64,000 bases of DNA from Cerasibacillus quisquiliarum. GTDB taxonomy: Bacteria; Bacillota; Bacilli; Bacillales; Amphibacillaceae. The translations under genes were made by a program, and so were the position numbers. Below, piece by piece: positions 8,972 to 18,414 of this stretch (position 1 is its first letter; each line of letters begins with the position of its first letter). The notes beneath the pieces are model-generated. The model saw nothing but the letters and a program-made list of their open reading frames with translations, did not search any database and was not told the origin of the DNA. The stretch is taken from NCBI RefSeq assembly GCF_014202495.1, contig NZ_JACHHA010000005.1, forward strand, positions 62,001-126,000, in the 5' to 3' direction.

Positions 8972-10778
8972 AGAATTAGTTCGTCCTTTTCAATATCAAA
9001 AAATAGATCTTAATCAAGTTGAGACACAAAAGAAAAAACGGGCAAAAGATACCCGAGGTACAATTAAACGCATATCGGCTTATTTAGCTGCTGAAAAAAT
9101 AAAGCTCACATTAGTTATATTAATGGTATTATTAAGTACTATCCTAGGTCTTTTAGGTCCTTACCTAATCGGGCGTGCTATTGACTTATATATCGTTACA
9201 GAAGCTCATGAAGGATTAAAAACTTTATTAGTTTGGCTTATTTTTATATTTATCGGTCATTCATTAAGTATCTTTTTACAAAATTTCTGGATGGTAGGCA
9301 TCGCACAAAAGATTGTCTACCAATTAAGAAAAGAGATTTTTCATCAATTTCATCGATTGCCCATTTCTTATTTTGATAAACGGCAGCACGGAGAACTAAT
9401 GAGTCGTGTTACAAATGATATTGATAATATAAATAACACGTTAAATCAATCCGTTATTCAAATTTTTTCGAGTATATTAACACTCGTAGGAACAATTGTA
9501 GTTATGCTATCTTTAAGTCCGATTTTAACGTTTGTGACAATGACAATTATTCCACTTATGCTTCTTGCAATGAGATGGATTACAAAACGTACAGGACCAT
9601 TGTATAAATTACAACAAAAACATTTAGGTGATTTGAATGGTTTCGTTGAAGAATCAATATCTGGACAACATGTTATTAAAACATACTCACAAGAAAAGCG
9701 CGTCATTAAAGAATTCAAAGAAAATAATGAACGCTTGAAGCTGTCTGGCTTCTGGGCATTAACGATAGCTGGCTTTATTCCAAAAGTGATGAATATGCTC
9801 AATTACTTAAGCTTTAGCTTAATCGCTCTTGTTGGGGGGATTCTGTATATTTATGACCTTGGTGTAACAGTAGGAATTATTGTCATATTCGCTGAATATG
9901 CCCGTCAGTTTACTAGACCACTAAATGAATTGTCTAACCAATTCAATATATTATTATCAGCTGTTGCCGGTGCGGAACGGGTTTTCTCTGTCTTAGATGA
10001 GCCAAGAGAAGAAAGTGATGAACGAGATGCAAAAGTGTTAAAGGAAGTAAAAGGACATGTCACATTTGAAGACGTTACTTTCGGCTATGAAGATGAACAT
10101 ATTTTAAAAGGCATATCATTCGAAGCACGTCCTGGTGAATCAATTGCTTTTGTCGGTCATACAGGTGCAGGAAAAACGACAATTATTAACTTACTTTCTC
10201 GTTTTTATAATTATGACGAAGGTAAGATTACAATAGACGGTCATGAATTAAATAAAATAACGAGAGAGAGTTTACGATCTCATATGGGTTTTGTTCTACA
10301 AGATTCCTTCCTATTTCACGATACAATACGGGAAAATATCCGCTACGGTCGATTGACAGCAAGTGATGATGAAGTTATACAAGCAGCTAAAGAAGCAAAT
10401 GCTCACGAGTTTATCTCAAATCTTCCTAATGGTTATGATACAGTTATTGATCAATCTGGTAGTGGCATTAGTCAAGGTCAGAAACAACTATTAGCTATTG
10501 CAAGAGCTTTTATTGCTAAACCACGTATTCTAATTCTTGATGAGGCAACAAGTAATATCGATACAGTGACAGAATTAAAAATTCAACAAGCTTTGGAACG
10601 TCTCATGGAAGGGCGTACGAGCTTTATTATTGCACACCGATTAAATACAGTACAAAAAGCAGATAAAATCATTCTCCTTGAACATGGTCAAATTAAAGAA
10701 CAAGGTAGTCATGAGAAGTTATTAGGTTTAAAAGGAAAATATTATGCTTTATATCAAGAACAATCACGTCATGAATGA
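8961..10778 (+). CDS. ABC exporter half-transporter, catalytic-site subunit
   Basis: A 605-residue partner of the preceding gene: an N-terminal soluble arm, six membrane segments (about 45-330), then an ATPase domain. Walker A is GHTGAGKT (about 397) and Walker B is ILILDEATS, with the catalytic glutamate. The signature is degenerate (ISQGQ instead of LSGGQ). Combined with the Asp in the partner's Walker B, this gives one consensus and one degenerate ATP site, the hallmark of TM287/288- or BmrCD-type heterodimers. The start at 8961 has GGGGAGG at the right distance inside the end of the upstream gene. Confidence 0.92.
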   Translation: MLIKELVRPFQYQKIDLNQVETQKKKRAKDTRGTIKRISAYLAAEKIKLTLVILMVLLSTILGLLGPYLIGRAIDLYIVTEAHEGLKTLLVWLIFIFIGHSLSIFLQNFWMVGIAQKIVYQLRKEIFHQFHRLPISYFDKRQHGELMSRVTNDIDNINNTLNQSVIQIFSSILTLVGTIVVMLSLSPILTFVTMTIIPLMLLAMRWITKRTGPLYKLQQKHLGDLNGFVEESISGQHVIKTYSQEKRVIKEFKENNERLKLSGFWALTIAGFIPKVMNMLNYLSFSLIALVGGILYIYDLGVTVGIIVIFAEYARQFTRPLNELSNQFNILLSAVAGAERVFSVLDEPREESDERDAKVLKEVKGHVTFEDVTFGYEDEHILKGISFEARPGESIAFVGHTGAGKTTIINLLSRFYNYDEGKITIDGHELNKITRESLRSHMGFVLQDSFLFHDTIRENIRYGRLTASDDEVIQAAKEANAHEFISNLPNGYDTVIDQSGSGISQGQKQLLAIARAFIAKPRILILDEATSNIDTVTELKIQQALERLMEGRTSFIIAHRLNTVQKADKIILLEHGQIKEQGSHEKLLGLKGKYYALYQEQSRHE

Positions 10779-10897
10779 TTTTCTCTATGAAGATTTAGGA
10801 ATGAAAGCATAGCTCAATCTATCAGTTCATGTTAGGATTTACTAAAGAAGGCATATTATTATACCAAATGGGGTAAATATTACAGAGGTGGCATGCA

Positions 10898-11626
10898 TTG
10901 AGTAGAAAAAGAAAAGGTAAAATGCTAGAGCAGACGATTGAAAGTGAGTTTTTAAAGGAAAAGATGGACATGCTTATTTATTTTCCAGAAGCGTTTTCAC
11001 CTATGAACACGTTTCACATATGTATTATGCAAGATGGAGATGATTATTTTCAACTCGGACGTGTCGCTACATTTAGTGATAAGCTTCATGACGAAGCCGA
11101 AATTGAAGATACCGTTTTTATCGGCATACATTATAAGGATAAGTATGACCGTCGGAAAAAATATCATCCAAATGGTGAACAACAAGAAGATTATTTTCTC
11201 TTCTTGACAGAAGAGGTTGTTCCAAAACTAGATTCAATCTTACCACATGAATTAACCCAATCAAGAGCACTTATGGGAGATTCATTAGCTGGGACATTAG
11301 CCTTAATGACCGCAATGAAACGGGCTGATTTGTTTTCTAAAGTCATTATGCAATCACCATATATAAATGATTTGGTGGTTGAAACGGTAAAAAAATCAAA
11401 TTCCATTGGTGCATTAGACATCTATCACACCATTGGAACTGCCGAAACAAATGTACAAACACTCGTTGAATCAGACGTTGATTTTTTAACACCAAATCGT
11501 GAACTTTATACTATTTTAAATGATAAAGGAGGCACATATCATTATAAAGAAATTGAGGGAGGTAAACATACTTGGAAATATTGGCAAGAGGATATGCCTA
11601 ACGCCTTACGGAAAATGTTTGAATAA
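10898..11626 (+). CDS. yjcH: Esterase-like alpha/beta hydrolase YjcH
   Basis: A 242-residue member of the esterase-D / enterochelin-esterase-like fold. The nucleophile elbow is MGDSLAGTLAL (Ser near 132), an acidic residue lies in the C-terminal third, and the motif GGKHTWKYW supplies the His. It starts at TTG, 7 bases after AGAGGTGG. It is followed by YjcG and YjcF homologues, the reverse listing of the B. subtilis yjcFGH group, which supports the name. Substrate unknown. Confidence 0.85.
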   Translation: MSRKRKGKMLEQTIESEFLKEKMDMLIYFPEAFSPMNTFHICIMQDGDDYFQLGRVATFSDKLHDEAEIEDTVFIGIHYKDKYDRRKKYHPNGEQQEDYFLFLTEEVVPKLDSILPHELTQSRALMGDSLAGTLALMTAMKRADLFSKVIMQSPYINDLVVETVKKSNSIGALDIYHTIGTAETNVQTLVESDVDFLTPNRELYTILNDKGGTYHYKEIEGGKHTWKYWQEDMPNALRKMFE

Positions 11627-11655
11627 ACAAGGGGACCACCTCTTGTTTATTCATA
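11621..11655 (+). terminator. Hairpin overlapping the yjcH stop codon
   Basis: GAATAAACAAG / CTTGTTTATTC is a perfect 11-bp stem with a 9-base loop that includes the stop codon region. The tail (ATAATAAAATG then T6) is only moderately U-rich. Confidence 0.55.
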
Positions 11656-11702
11656 ATAAAATGAATTTTTTATTTCCAAAGTAAAAATGTTGCAATTTTT
11701 AT

Positions 11703-11730
11703 TGAATAATTTGTTATAATGAATTATAAT
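11703..11730 (+). promoter_or_regulatory. Candidate promoter of yjcG-yjcF
   Basis: TTGAAT (11703-11708), 16-base spacer, TATAAT (11725-11730). An alternative TATAAT at 11715-11720 pairs with TTGCAA at 11690 only with a long 19-base spacer. Confidence 0.45.
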
Positions 11731-11780
11731 CATTTTTTAATAGTTATTTTTCGAATAATCCAAAAGGAGGTTTTGCACTG

Positions 11781-12299
11781 ATGAAATATGGTATTGCTCT
11801 ATTTCCAAATAAAACAATTCAAGACGTTGCCAATTCATATCGTAAACGATATGACACACACTATGCTTTAATCCCACCACATATTACATTAAAAGAACCT
11901 TTCGAGCTAATCGATGATGAAAGAGATGAATTGATTTTAAACTTGAAAAAAATTGCAAATAAAACAAAACCATTTCAAATCTCAATTCAAAAAGTAAGTT
12001 CTTTTCAACCTTTATCAAACACCATCTATTTAAAAGTCGAACCAGTCGATGAATTAACTACCCTACATGAAAAGTTGCATACTGGAAAGCTCCCTAATAA
12101 TAGAAAACACCCATTTGTTCCGCATATTACAATTGGACAAAACATGAATGATGTTGAATTTTCAGATGTGTATGCTACGTGTCGGATGCAAAAGTTTAAT
12201 CTAAAAGATACGATAGATCGCTTCCAACTTCTATATCAACTGGAAAATGGCTCATGGACCGTTTATGAAACATTTGTATTTGGAGATGAAAAAATATGA
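11781..12299 (+). CDS. yjcG: 2H phosphoesterase superfamily protein YjcG
   Basis: A 172-residue protein with two HxT motifs, PPHITLKEPF near residue 34 and PHITIGQN near 113, diagnostic of 2H (LigT-like) RNA/nucleotide phosphoesterases. Length equals B. subtilis YjcG (171). SD AAAGGAGG precedes the ATG. The stop codon overlaps the start of yjcF (ATGA), so the two are translationally coupled. Physiological substrate unknown. Confidence 0.9.
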   Translation: MKYGIALFPNKTIQDVANSYRKRYDTHYALIPPHITLKEPFELIDDERDELILNLKKIANKTKPFQISIQKVSSFQPLSNTIYLKVEPVDELTTLHEKLHTGKLPNNRKHPFVPHITIGQNMNDVEFSDVYATCRMQKFNLKDTIDRFQLLYQLENGSWTVYETFVFGDEKI

Positions 12300-12721
12300 T
12301 CATTAAAATAGCCGAAACAAACAAAGAAATAAATGATGCATTTTATATTCGTAAGACTGTTTTTGTAAAAGAACAGCATGTGCCTCTTTCTATTGAAATG
12401 GATGATTATGACAACGAAGCCATCCATTTTATCGGCTATTTGAATGATGTTCCTATACTTGCTGGCCGTTTACGATTTGTTAATGATTATGGCAAATTAG
12501 AACGTATTTGTGTCTTAAAAGAACATCGTGGTAAATCTTTTGGGAAGCATGTTATTCAAAAGATGGAATCAACTGTAAAAAGACACGGCTATGATAAAGC
12601 CGTCTTAAATGCTCAAGAACATGCCATTGATTTTTATAAAAAATTAGGATACCATGTCATATCAAAATCATTCATTGATGCTGGTATTCCCCATGTTACT
12701 ATGGAGAAACACATCGCCTAA
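12296..12721 (+). CDS. yjcF: GNAT-family N-acetyltransferase YjcF
   Basis: A 141-residue GNAT acyltransferase like B. subtilis YjcF and other short GNATs. The acetyl-CoA binding region LERICVLKEHRGKSFGKHV (R/Q-x-x-G-x-G/A type) spans about residues 63-82, and a C-terminal NAQEHAIDFYKKLGY motif follows. It overlaps yjcG by 4 bases and ends at a strong terminator, so it closes the operon. Acceptor substrate unknown. Confidence 0.9.
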   Translation: MIIKIAETNKEINDAFYIRKTVFVKEQHVPLSIEMDDYDNEAIHFIGYLNDVPILAGRLRFVNDYGKLERICVLKEHRGKSFGKHVIQKMESTVKRHGYDKAVLNAQEHAIDFYKKLGYHVISKSFIDAGIPHVTMEKHIA

Positions 12722-12724
12722 TAT

Positions 12725-12765
12725 AAAAGCAACAAAGCCAATTCTCACTGCTTTGTTGCTTTTAT
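12725..12765 (+). terminator. Terminator of the yjcG-yjcF operon
   Basis: A perfect 14-bp stem AAAAGCAACAAAGC / GCTTTGTTGCTTTT with an 11-base loop, starting 4 bases after the stop codon. Confidence 0.9.
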
Positions 12766-12829
12766 TATTGAATAATTAACGTCTTTTTGGAAAAGGTAAC
12801 ATTACCTTCTCCATAAGGAATGATTAATA

Positions 12830-13531
12830 ATGAAATATATGTTCATGTTTATTGATACGATATTTAGCTTTTGTGCATTATTTATTTTAACGAAACTACT
12901 TGGTAAAACACAAATGTCGCAATTAACCCCTTTTGATTTCATCGCGGCAGTTGTTCTCGGTGAGCTTGTTGGTAATGCATTATTTGATAAAAATGCCGGT
13001 ATTACAGAAATAGGATTTTTAATCATTCTTTGGGGGCTCCTTCTATATTCTGCTGAAATGATAACGCAAAAATATCGAAAATCACGTTTTCTCCTAGAAG
13101 GAAAGCCGTCACTTGTCATTCATAAAGGACAGATTATGTTTGAAGAAATGAAGAAAAATAAAATAGATATCGATGAGTTAAAACAATTACTTCGGTCTAA
13201 GGATGTCTTTTCTATCCGTGAAGTAGAGTACGCCATCATGGAATCAAACGGTGATTTATCTGTTTTAAAGAAAGCTGTTTTTCAAAATCCAATTAAAAAA
13301 GACTTTAATCTTTATGGCGAATCAACTTACCTCCCTTTTACGATTATTAGTGATGGAGAATTGATTGAAGACAATTTGAAAGAGGCAAATTTAACGAAAG
13401 AATGGCTTATACAAGAATTAACGAAACAAAAGATTTCTCATATAAAAGATGTGCTATATGCTGAATATACAGAAGGTGAACCTCTATTCATTCAGACTTA
13501 CACCGAAAGAAATAATGAAGAAAGCACTTAA
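12830..13531 (+). CDS. DUF421 (YetF/YkjA-like) membrane protein
   Basis: A 233-residue protein with three N-terminal membrane segments (about 5-80) and a cytoplasmic DUF421 domain. Typical motifs are visible: LGKTQMSQLTPFDFI near 25-40, GKPSLVIHKGQI near 91, and FSIREVEYAIMESNGDLSVL near 125-145. Family members in B. subtilis (YetF, YkjA, YrbG, YdfS) influence spore germination or membrane properties; the exact role is unclear. The gene stands alone, convergent with a small basic protein gene that begins at the next base. Confidence 0.88.
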   Translation: MKYMFMFIDTIFSFCALFILTKLLGKTQMSQLTPFDFIAAVVLGELVGNALFDKNAGITEIGFLIILWGLLLYSAEMITQKYRKSRFLLEGKPSLVIHKGQIMFEEMKKNKIDIDELKQLLRSKDVFSIREVEYAIMESNGDLSVLKKAVFQNPIKKDFNLYGESTYLPFTIISDGELIEDNLKEANLTKEWLIQELTKQKISHIKDVLYAEYTEGEPLFIQTYTERNNEEST

Positions 13532-13780
13532 TTATACACAATGATCTATAAACAAACCTTTATCACTTATTATTATCGGATAATCGTCAAATCGATATAA
13601 TTTTCTTTTCTTACGTCGAGCCTTTCCCATCCGTGGGAAAGCTTTTTTAAATGGTTCTTTCTCGGGACGAAAAGTAACCTTATACGGCTGATTGATATAC
13701 ATGCGATTTTTATCTGTATGAATCATTCGTTTCTGATAATCATTTCCTACATAATCAACAATTGGTAATTGATACCCCAT
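13532..13780 (-). CDS. Small basic protein, possible spore coat component
   Basis: An 82-residue basic protein (central MGKARRKKRKLYRF) with good SD GAAGGAGGG. It is divergent from cotZ. A short motif MYINQPYKV recalls the YYINQPHLN motif near the N-terminus of the CotO-like protein encoded less than 1 kb away, so it may be a small relative or partner of CotO. Its stop codon directly abuts that of the DUF421 gene. No named family was recognised; the coat role is an inference from location. Confidence 0.55.
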   Translation of the reverse strand: MGYQLPIVDYVGNDYQKRMIHTDKNRMYINQPYKVTFRPEKEPFKKAFPRMGKARRKKRKLYRFDDYPIIISDKGLFIDHCV

Positions 13781-13872
13781 AATAATCCCTCCTTCATATT
13801 TATTATAGCAGATTAAATGTGAATATCAGAATATTTATTATTTAAGAGAATAAGTGGTTAGAACATATGCCC

Positions 13873-13901
13873 ACACCTTATCATTTAAGACTCATATCTT
13901 A
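13873..13901 (+). promoter_or_regulatory. SigK-type promoter of cotZ
   Basis: The -10 element CATATCTTA (13893-13901) fits CATAnnnTA, and an ACACC -35 element (13873-13877) precedes it by about 16 bases. Late mother-cell expression is expected for this coat gene. Confidence 0.55.
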
Positions 13902-13939
13902 TTATGGAACGATAAATCATTAGAAGGGAGAAATTATTT

Positions 13940-14422
13940 ATGGGTTGTGGATGCGATAAAAAGCATGGTAAAAATTGCGTTTGTGAAATAGTAAAGGAAA
14001 TTATCGATGCTCAAAATGATATTACAGAAAATTGCTGTATTACAAGTTGTGAACAATCAATTAATGACCTTTTAGGAGAAACAGAACCAGGAACGGGATT
14101 AGATACTGTACCAATTATTTTATACTGTGAAGGGAATTGCAAACCATTTCAAGGATTTGGTGCGCTACCAACAAGAGATGTTGACAGTGTTGGAAAAATG
14201 CAAGGTAGTTTCATTTTCCGTCCGAAAAAAATGCTTCATGACTGCTGTGCAGTCCTTGAATTAGTTCGTTCAAGAGATGAATCACCAGATAAATGTGGAT
14301 TTAAAAGTCCTTGTGAACAAAAAACAACTAATTTAGAAGCAACTGGCATTTGTATCACTGTTGATCTGAAATGTTTCTGCCACATCACATGCTTACCAGC
14401 CGTTTCTTTGTTTAATAATTAA
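13940..14422 (+). CDS. cotZ: Spore coat protein of the CotZ/CotY family
   Basis: A 160-residue cysteine-rich protein (17 Cys) with the CotY/CotZ arrangement. It starts MGCGCDKKHGKNCVCE, continues with CCITSCEQSI, has a central beta-rich domain, and carries a C-terminal set CxFKSPCEQ ... CxCHxTC. CotY and CotZ build the disulfide-linked insoluble coat or crust. SD GAAGGGAG precedes the ATG and a SigK-like promoter lies upstream. A CotO homologue sits convergently downstream, as in the B. subtilis cotXYZ-cotO region. Only one CotY/Z paralogue is present. Confidence 0.92.
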   Translation: MGCGCDKKHGKNCVCEIVKEIIDAQNDITENCCITSCEQSINDLLGETEPGTGLDTVPIILYCEGNCKPFQGFGALPTRDVDSVGKMQGSFIFRPKKMLHDCCAVLELVRSRDESPDKCGFKSPCEQKTTNLEATGICITVDLKCFCHITCLPAVSLFNN

Positions 14423-14436
14423 CAAAGAAATAGATA

Positions 14437-14476
14437 CCATTGAAAAGAGGAAATCCCCCTTTTCAATGGTTTTTTA
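14437..14476 (+). terminator. Terminator between cotZ and cotO
   Basis: A perfect 11-bp stem CCATTGAAAAG / CTTTTCAATGG followed by T6. It lies between convergent genes and may also slow transcription from the cotO side. Confidence 0.85.
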
Positions 14477-14923
14477 TCTTCTGCCCCACCCGATCAATTT
14501 AACATGTGTAATGTCATCTATAGATATTTTGACACGTTTTCGGTGCACAATAAGAGTAACTGTATCATCTTCAATTGAATGAACAATTCCACGATGTTTC
14601 TTATTGTGAACGATAATTTCACAACGAAGTTTAGGTGTATATTTTGGATGACGTGATAAATATGTTAGTCTTTCACGTATTGTCATTTTCTGAAATCTTT
14701 TCGAGTCTGCCTCATTAACTGTCAATTCTTCGACATCATGATCCAGCATATTTTGCTTATTAGACCTTCGTCGATATGATGTGTTTTTTCTAATTTGTCT
14801 CTTTCTCATTGATAGAGACTCCCTTCTAGTAAAAGAGTGCTTTTGCATATTTGCTTTAGGTATGTTCAAGTGCGGCTGATTGATATAATAAATAGGATGA
14901 TGTGATTCCTCGCTTTTAGACAT
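14474..14923 (-). CDS. cotO: CotO-like spore coat morphogenetic protein
   Basis: A 149-residue very basic protein. The N-terminus has the PIYYINQPHLN motif. The C-terminal 60 residues (MTIRERLTYLSRHPKY ... CEIIVHNKKHRGIVHSIEDD) match the CotO family, which controls late coat assembly and outer-coat organisation in B. subtilis. It is shorter than B. subtilis CotO (about 225), mainly in the low-complexity middle. Upstream, CATATAATG with an AC pair 17 bases before resembles a SigK promoter. Confidence 0.8.
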   Translation of the reverse strand: MSKSEESHHPIYYINQPHLNIPKANMQKHSFTRRESLSMRKRQIRKNTSYRRRSNKQNMLDHDVEELTVNEADSKRFQKMTIRERLTYLSRHPKYTPKLRCEIIVHNKKHRGIVHSIEDDTVTLIVHRKRVKISIDDITHVKLIGWGRR

Positions 14924-14991
14924 TCACTAGACTCCTTTCTGAACATGTAATTATTTCATTATATGAGCCTATTTCAAAAAATGTGTTTAAA

Positions 14992-15038
14992 GAAAATAAA
15001 AACAGCCTTAGATCTCTCAAATAGAGCTAAAGCCGTGT
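14992..15038 (-). terminator. Terminator of mgtE
   Basis: An imperfect stem formed by CAGCCTTAGATCTCT and AGAGCTAAAGCCGTG. On the minus strand it ends in GTTTTTATTTTC. Confidence 0.65.
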
Positions 15039-15098
15039 AAGTCAGATTTTTATTATCTCTGTCTACTTGAAAAAGTCACATTCACTTTGTCAAAGTCT

Positions 15099-16448
15099 TT
15101 AGTCAATAAGTAAATTCATAAAGGCTGTTGCAATACCAAAGTAAATGACGATAGATATGATGTCATTGATTGTTGTAATAAATGGTCCTGATGCAACCGC
15201 AGGATCAATCTTTAAGCGCTCCATAATTAATGGAACTAAAGAGCCAGCCAATGTTGCAACAGTCAAAGTAATCATAAGCGTCACTCCGACTAATAAACCT
15301 AAATAAAGCTGTCCCTTCCATAGAGCAATGATTCCAAAAATAACAACTCCACAAACAATCCCAATAATAAGTCCTGTGCCAGCTTCTTTTAGTATCAGTT
15401 TAAACTTATCTCCCTTTCCATATTCTCCCGTCGCTAACCCACGGACAGCTACAGCTAATGCCTGTGTTCCTGTATTTCCTGCTGTTCCAGCTATAACAGG
15501 GATAAATGCTGCAAGTAATGCAACTTGGGCAATCGTTTCTTCAAACATGCCGATTAAGCTTGCTGTTAACATCCCTAAAAAGAGTAAGATAATTAACCAT
15601 GGCAACCGCTTTCGTGCTGCTGCTAAAGGATTATCCTCTGGTCGATCAACATCAACTGCTGCTAACTTTGAATAATCATCACTTGCTTCTTCATCCATAA
15701 CATCCAGTATGTCATCTACAGTAATAATTCCTAAAAGATGTTTTCTAAAATCAACGACAGGTAAAGCTAAAAAGTCATAATCTCGTATCATTTGCGCAAC
15801 TTCTTCTTGGTCTTTACCAACTGATACGTAAACAACATTTTCTCCCATTATGTCTTCGATACGAGTATCTTCATCAGATATAATTAAGTCACGTAAGGAT
15901 AGCACACCGACTAAATGCTTATCCTCATCAACGACATAAAGGTAATATATCGTTTCAGCTTCAGGTGCATCACGTTTTAACTGTTCTAATGTCTCCTTAA
16001 CTGTTTGCGATTTATTTATGGCAACATATTCCGTTGTCATGATACTTCCAGCTGTTTTCTCTTCATAATGGAGAAGCTTTTTTATTTCATTAGCAGATTC
16101 TTCATCCATAATGGTTAAAAAACTTGCAACCTTATCCTTCTCCATCTCATTTAATACGTCTACAGCATCGTCAGTCGCCATTTCTGCTAGAACAGCCGAG
16201 GAAAATCGCGGGTCCATTTCTAATATAAATTCTTCTGTATCATATAAATCAATATGCTCCATTAAATTAGCAACTTCTAATGGGGATAAATAGCTATATA
16301 TTTTCATGCGTTCTTCTTTAGATAATTCCATATAAAATAACGCTTGATCATATGGATGTAGATCTAAAAAAATCGTGCGAAATTGCTCAATCTCATCCTG
16401 TTGGAGAGCTACTTTAATATTTAAATGTTCATTATCCTGTTTTCCCAT
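15099..16448 (-). CDS. mgtE: Magnesium transporter MgtE
   Basis: A 449-residue MgtE-family Mg2+ channel/transporter: an acidic helical N domain (1-130), two CBS domains (about 135-255), a connecting helix, then five membrane segments (about 283-447). Length equals the family norm. The transmembrane pore signature is near PVIAGTAGNTGTQALAVAV (about residues 317-335). In the family, the cytoplasmic N and CBS domains bind Mg2+ and close the channel. The gene is monocistronic with its own promoter. No M-box (Mg2+ riboswitch) is visible in the short leader, unlike B. subtilis mgtE. Confidence 0.95.
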   Translation of the reverse strand: MGKQDNEHLNIKVALQQDEIEQFRTIFLDLHPYDQALFYMELSKEERMKIYSYLSPLEVANLMEHIDLYDTEEFILEMDPRFSSAVLAEMATDDAVDVLNEMEKDKVASFLTIMDEESANEIKKLLHYEEKTAGSIMTTEYVAINKSQTVKETLEQLKRDAPEAETIYYLYVVDEDKHLVGVLSLRDLIISDEDTRIEDIMGENVVYVSVGKDQEEVAQMIRDYDFLALPVVDFRKHLLGIITVDDILDVMDEEASDDYSKLAAVDVDRPEDNPLAAARKRLPWLIILLFLGMLTASLIGMFEETIAQVALLAAFIPVIAGTAGNTGTQALAVAVRGLATGEYGKGDKFKLILKEAGTGLIIGIVCGVVIFGIIALWKGQLYLGLLVGVTLMITLTVATLAGSLVPLIMERLKIDPAVASGPFITTINDIISIVIYFGIATAFMNLLID

Positions 16449-16493
16449 TTAAATGACCTCATTTCTTGAATAAAGAAATATCTATTAGGTAAT

Positions 16494-16524
16494 CGATTAT
16501 AATAATCGTATCATGCTTTTTCAA
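16494..16524 (-). promoter_or_regulatory. mgtE promoter overlapped by a palindrome
   Basis: On the minus strand TTGAAA (16519-16524) and TATAAT (16496-16501) are 17 bases apart, an almost consensus SigA promoter. The -10 lies inside a 15-bp inverted repeat CGATTAT-n-ATAATCG (16494-16508), which could be an operator. Confidence 0.6.
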
Positions 16525-16696
16525 GTATGAATATATCTACTCTATCGTATATGATTGGCAACTTTTCTTCAAGAATCCAATAAAATAATTAGAACATGTA
16601 AATATGAATGATGACAATAGATGTTATGACGTACTTTACAAGTATTAATAAAAATAAGTCACAAATCAAGAAATGATGGTCTCATCCTAAACATGA

Positions 16697-17578
16697 CTAC
16701 GTCTTCTCTGTTAATCCGAGCATGTCAGATGGTATGGAGGATTGAAACACTAAATGCTTATTCGAAATCGGATGTAGGAAAGATAGCTCCGAACAATGTA
16801 ACGCATGGCGTTCACACGTGCTTCCACCGTATAAATCATCTCCTACTATAGGACATCCTAAATAAGACATATGGACCCTAATTTGGTGTGTTCTTCCTGT
16901 TTCTATAACGATATTTATTAATGAATAGCTATCTTTTTCCCAAACGACTTCATAATGTGTTACCGCACGTTGTCCATCACTTCGGACTGTTCGCTCAATA
17001 ATTGAATCTTCTTTTCGGCCAATTGGTTGATTGATTGTTCCTTTCTTTTCTTCTAAAATCCCCTCAACTATTGCATGATAGCGCCGTTTAATATTTCCTT
17101 TTTGTTGCATTTTTGCAAGTAGTGAATGGATATATCGATGTTTAGCAATTAATAATAAACCAGATGTATTCACATCCAGTCTCGTTACAATATGTACCGT
17201 ATAAGGCAATTTTTTTTCTTTATAATAAGCTATTACTCCATTAGCAATTGATGTATCCGGATGATGCATAGACGGAATGGATGCCACCCCTGCTTGTTTA
17301 TTTATAACCATCAATGCATCATCTTCATATATAATATCAAGTGGCATAGGTGTTGCTATTATCGTATTATTTTTTTCAATTGGTAAAGTGACAGAAAGTT
17401 TATCACCGGCTTTTAAGACTGCTCTAACGGTCTTTTCTTCGCCATTTAATAATATTTTTCCACCATCAAATTTAACTGCTTTTAATATCCGGCGAGAAAA
17501 TTGTTTCTCAGTTTTTAAATACGTCCCAATTGTCATGCCGTGACATGTGGATTGAATGGTCCATTCCATATTAATCAT
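16697..17578 (-). CDS. yjbO: RluA/RluD-family pseudouridine synthase (YjbO)
   Basis: A 293-residue protein converting uridine to pseudouridine in RNA. An S4-like N-terminal region (about 20-85) is followed by the catalytic domain, whose signature [15 protein letters not shown] (about 127-141) carries the catalytic Asp. The motif [24 protein letters not shown] follows near 240. It is third in the relQ-nadK-yjbO operon and overlaps the end of nadK by 8 bases. Start chosen at the ATG after AGAGGT; the ATG three codons on is equally possible. Target RNA position unknown. Confidence 0.9.
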   Translation of the reverse strand: MINMEWTIQSTCHGMTIGTYLKTEKQFSRRILKAVKFDGGKILLNGEEKTVRAVLKAGDKLSVTLPIEKNNTIIATPMPLDIIYEDDALMVINKQAGVASIPSMHHPDTSIANGVIAYYKEKKLPYTVHIVTRLDVNTSGLLLIAKHRYIHSLLAKMQQKGNIKRRYHAIVEGILEEKKGTINQPIGRKEDSIIERTVRSDGQRAVTHYEVVWEKDSYSLINIVIETGRTHQIRVHMSYLGCPIVGDDLYGGSTCERHALHCSELSFLHPISNKHLVFQSSIPSDMLGLTEKT

Positions 17579-18395
17579 GTTGACCTCTGAAAGTCTTATC
17601 ACCTTCAGCTATGAACGAGTCACGGACACGATTCCAAAATGGTACGGGACGATATCTGGCAAAACGAACCTTTTCATCAGCGACACGACAACGGATAGAT
17701 TTTATCTCGCTATATTGTTTTGATAAATGGTCAACTGTCATTAGAAAGCTTTGATCAGCTGCGGGTTTTAAAATACATTGGTGATGTTTAGGTAATATAA
17801 GCGGTGAACCAATCGTTCTAAAAACCCGATTATTAATCGATGCCATTTCAGTTAATTGAATCGCTTCAATTGAAGGATGGATGATGCCACCACCTAGCGC
17901 TTTATTATACGCTGTACTTCCAGATGGAGTCGAAATACATAAACCATCACCACGGAAAGTCTCAAAATGTTCACCTTTTATTTCAACATCTAATACGACA
18001 GAACCATCAGCTGTTTTAATTGTCGCTTCATTTAGAGCAAGAAAGCATACATTTTCTTCTCCAGATTGAGATTGTATGTCAACTTGTAAAAGTGGGTACT
18101 CGACTACGTTATAAGGTGTCTTAGCAATTTCAATGATTAACTTTTCAACTTCACTTGGTAACCAATCAGCATAAAAACCGAGATGCCCCGTATGTACCCC
18201 GATAAAAGCTGTACGATCCAAGCGATGAACATACCGATGAAATGCTTCGAGAAATGTTCCATCTCCACCAACAGAAATAACTAAATCGGGTTCTTCTATA
18301 TCATAAACAAGATCAAATTCAGTCAGATAACGCTTTATCGTTTCTTGTATTTCATTTGAACGCATATCCCCTTTAGAAACGATCATAAATTTCAT
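17571..18395 (-). CDS. nadK: NAD kinase
   Basis: A 274-residue ATP/polyphosphate-NAD kinase (PpnK; B. subtilis YjbN/NadF) making NADP+ from NAD+. Motifs: [12 protein letters not shown] (about 44-55) binds nucleotide phosphates, and [20 protein letters not shown] (about 153-172) is the second NAD kinase signature. It starts at the ATG 8 bases after GGGAG; the 29 codons upstream in frame lack a Shine-Dalgarno and run into relQ. It sits in the conserved relQ-nadK-yjbO operon, linking alarmone and NADP metabolism. Confidence 0.96.
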   Translation of the reverse strand: MKFMIVSKGDMRSNEIQETIKRYLTEFDLVYDIEEPDLVISVGGDGTFLEAFHRYVHRLDRTAFIGVHTGHLGFYADWLPSEVEKLIIEIAKTPYNVVEYPLLQVDIQSQSGEENVCFLALNEATIKTADGSVVLDVEIKGEHFETFRGDGLCISTPSGSTAYNKALGGGIIHPSIEAIQLTEMASINNRVFRTIGSPLILPKHHQCILKPAADQSFLMTVDHLSKQYSEIKSIRCRVADEKVRFARYRPVPFWNRVRDSFIAEGDKTFRGQHD

Positions 18396-18414
18396 ATGAA
18401 TATCTCCCTTTTTC

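Noticed and set aside
16449-16696. M-box riboswitch upstream of mgtE
   Set aside because: The conserved M-box segments are absent and the promoter is only about 40 bases from the start codon.
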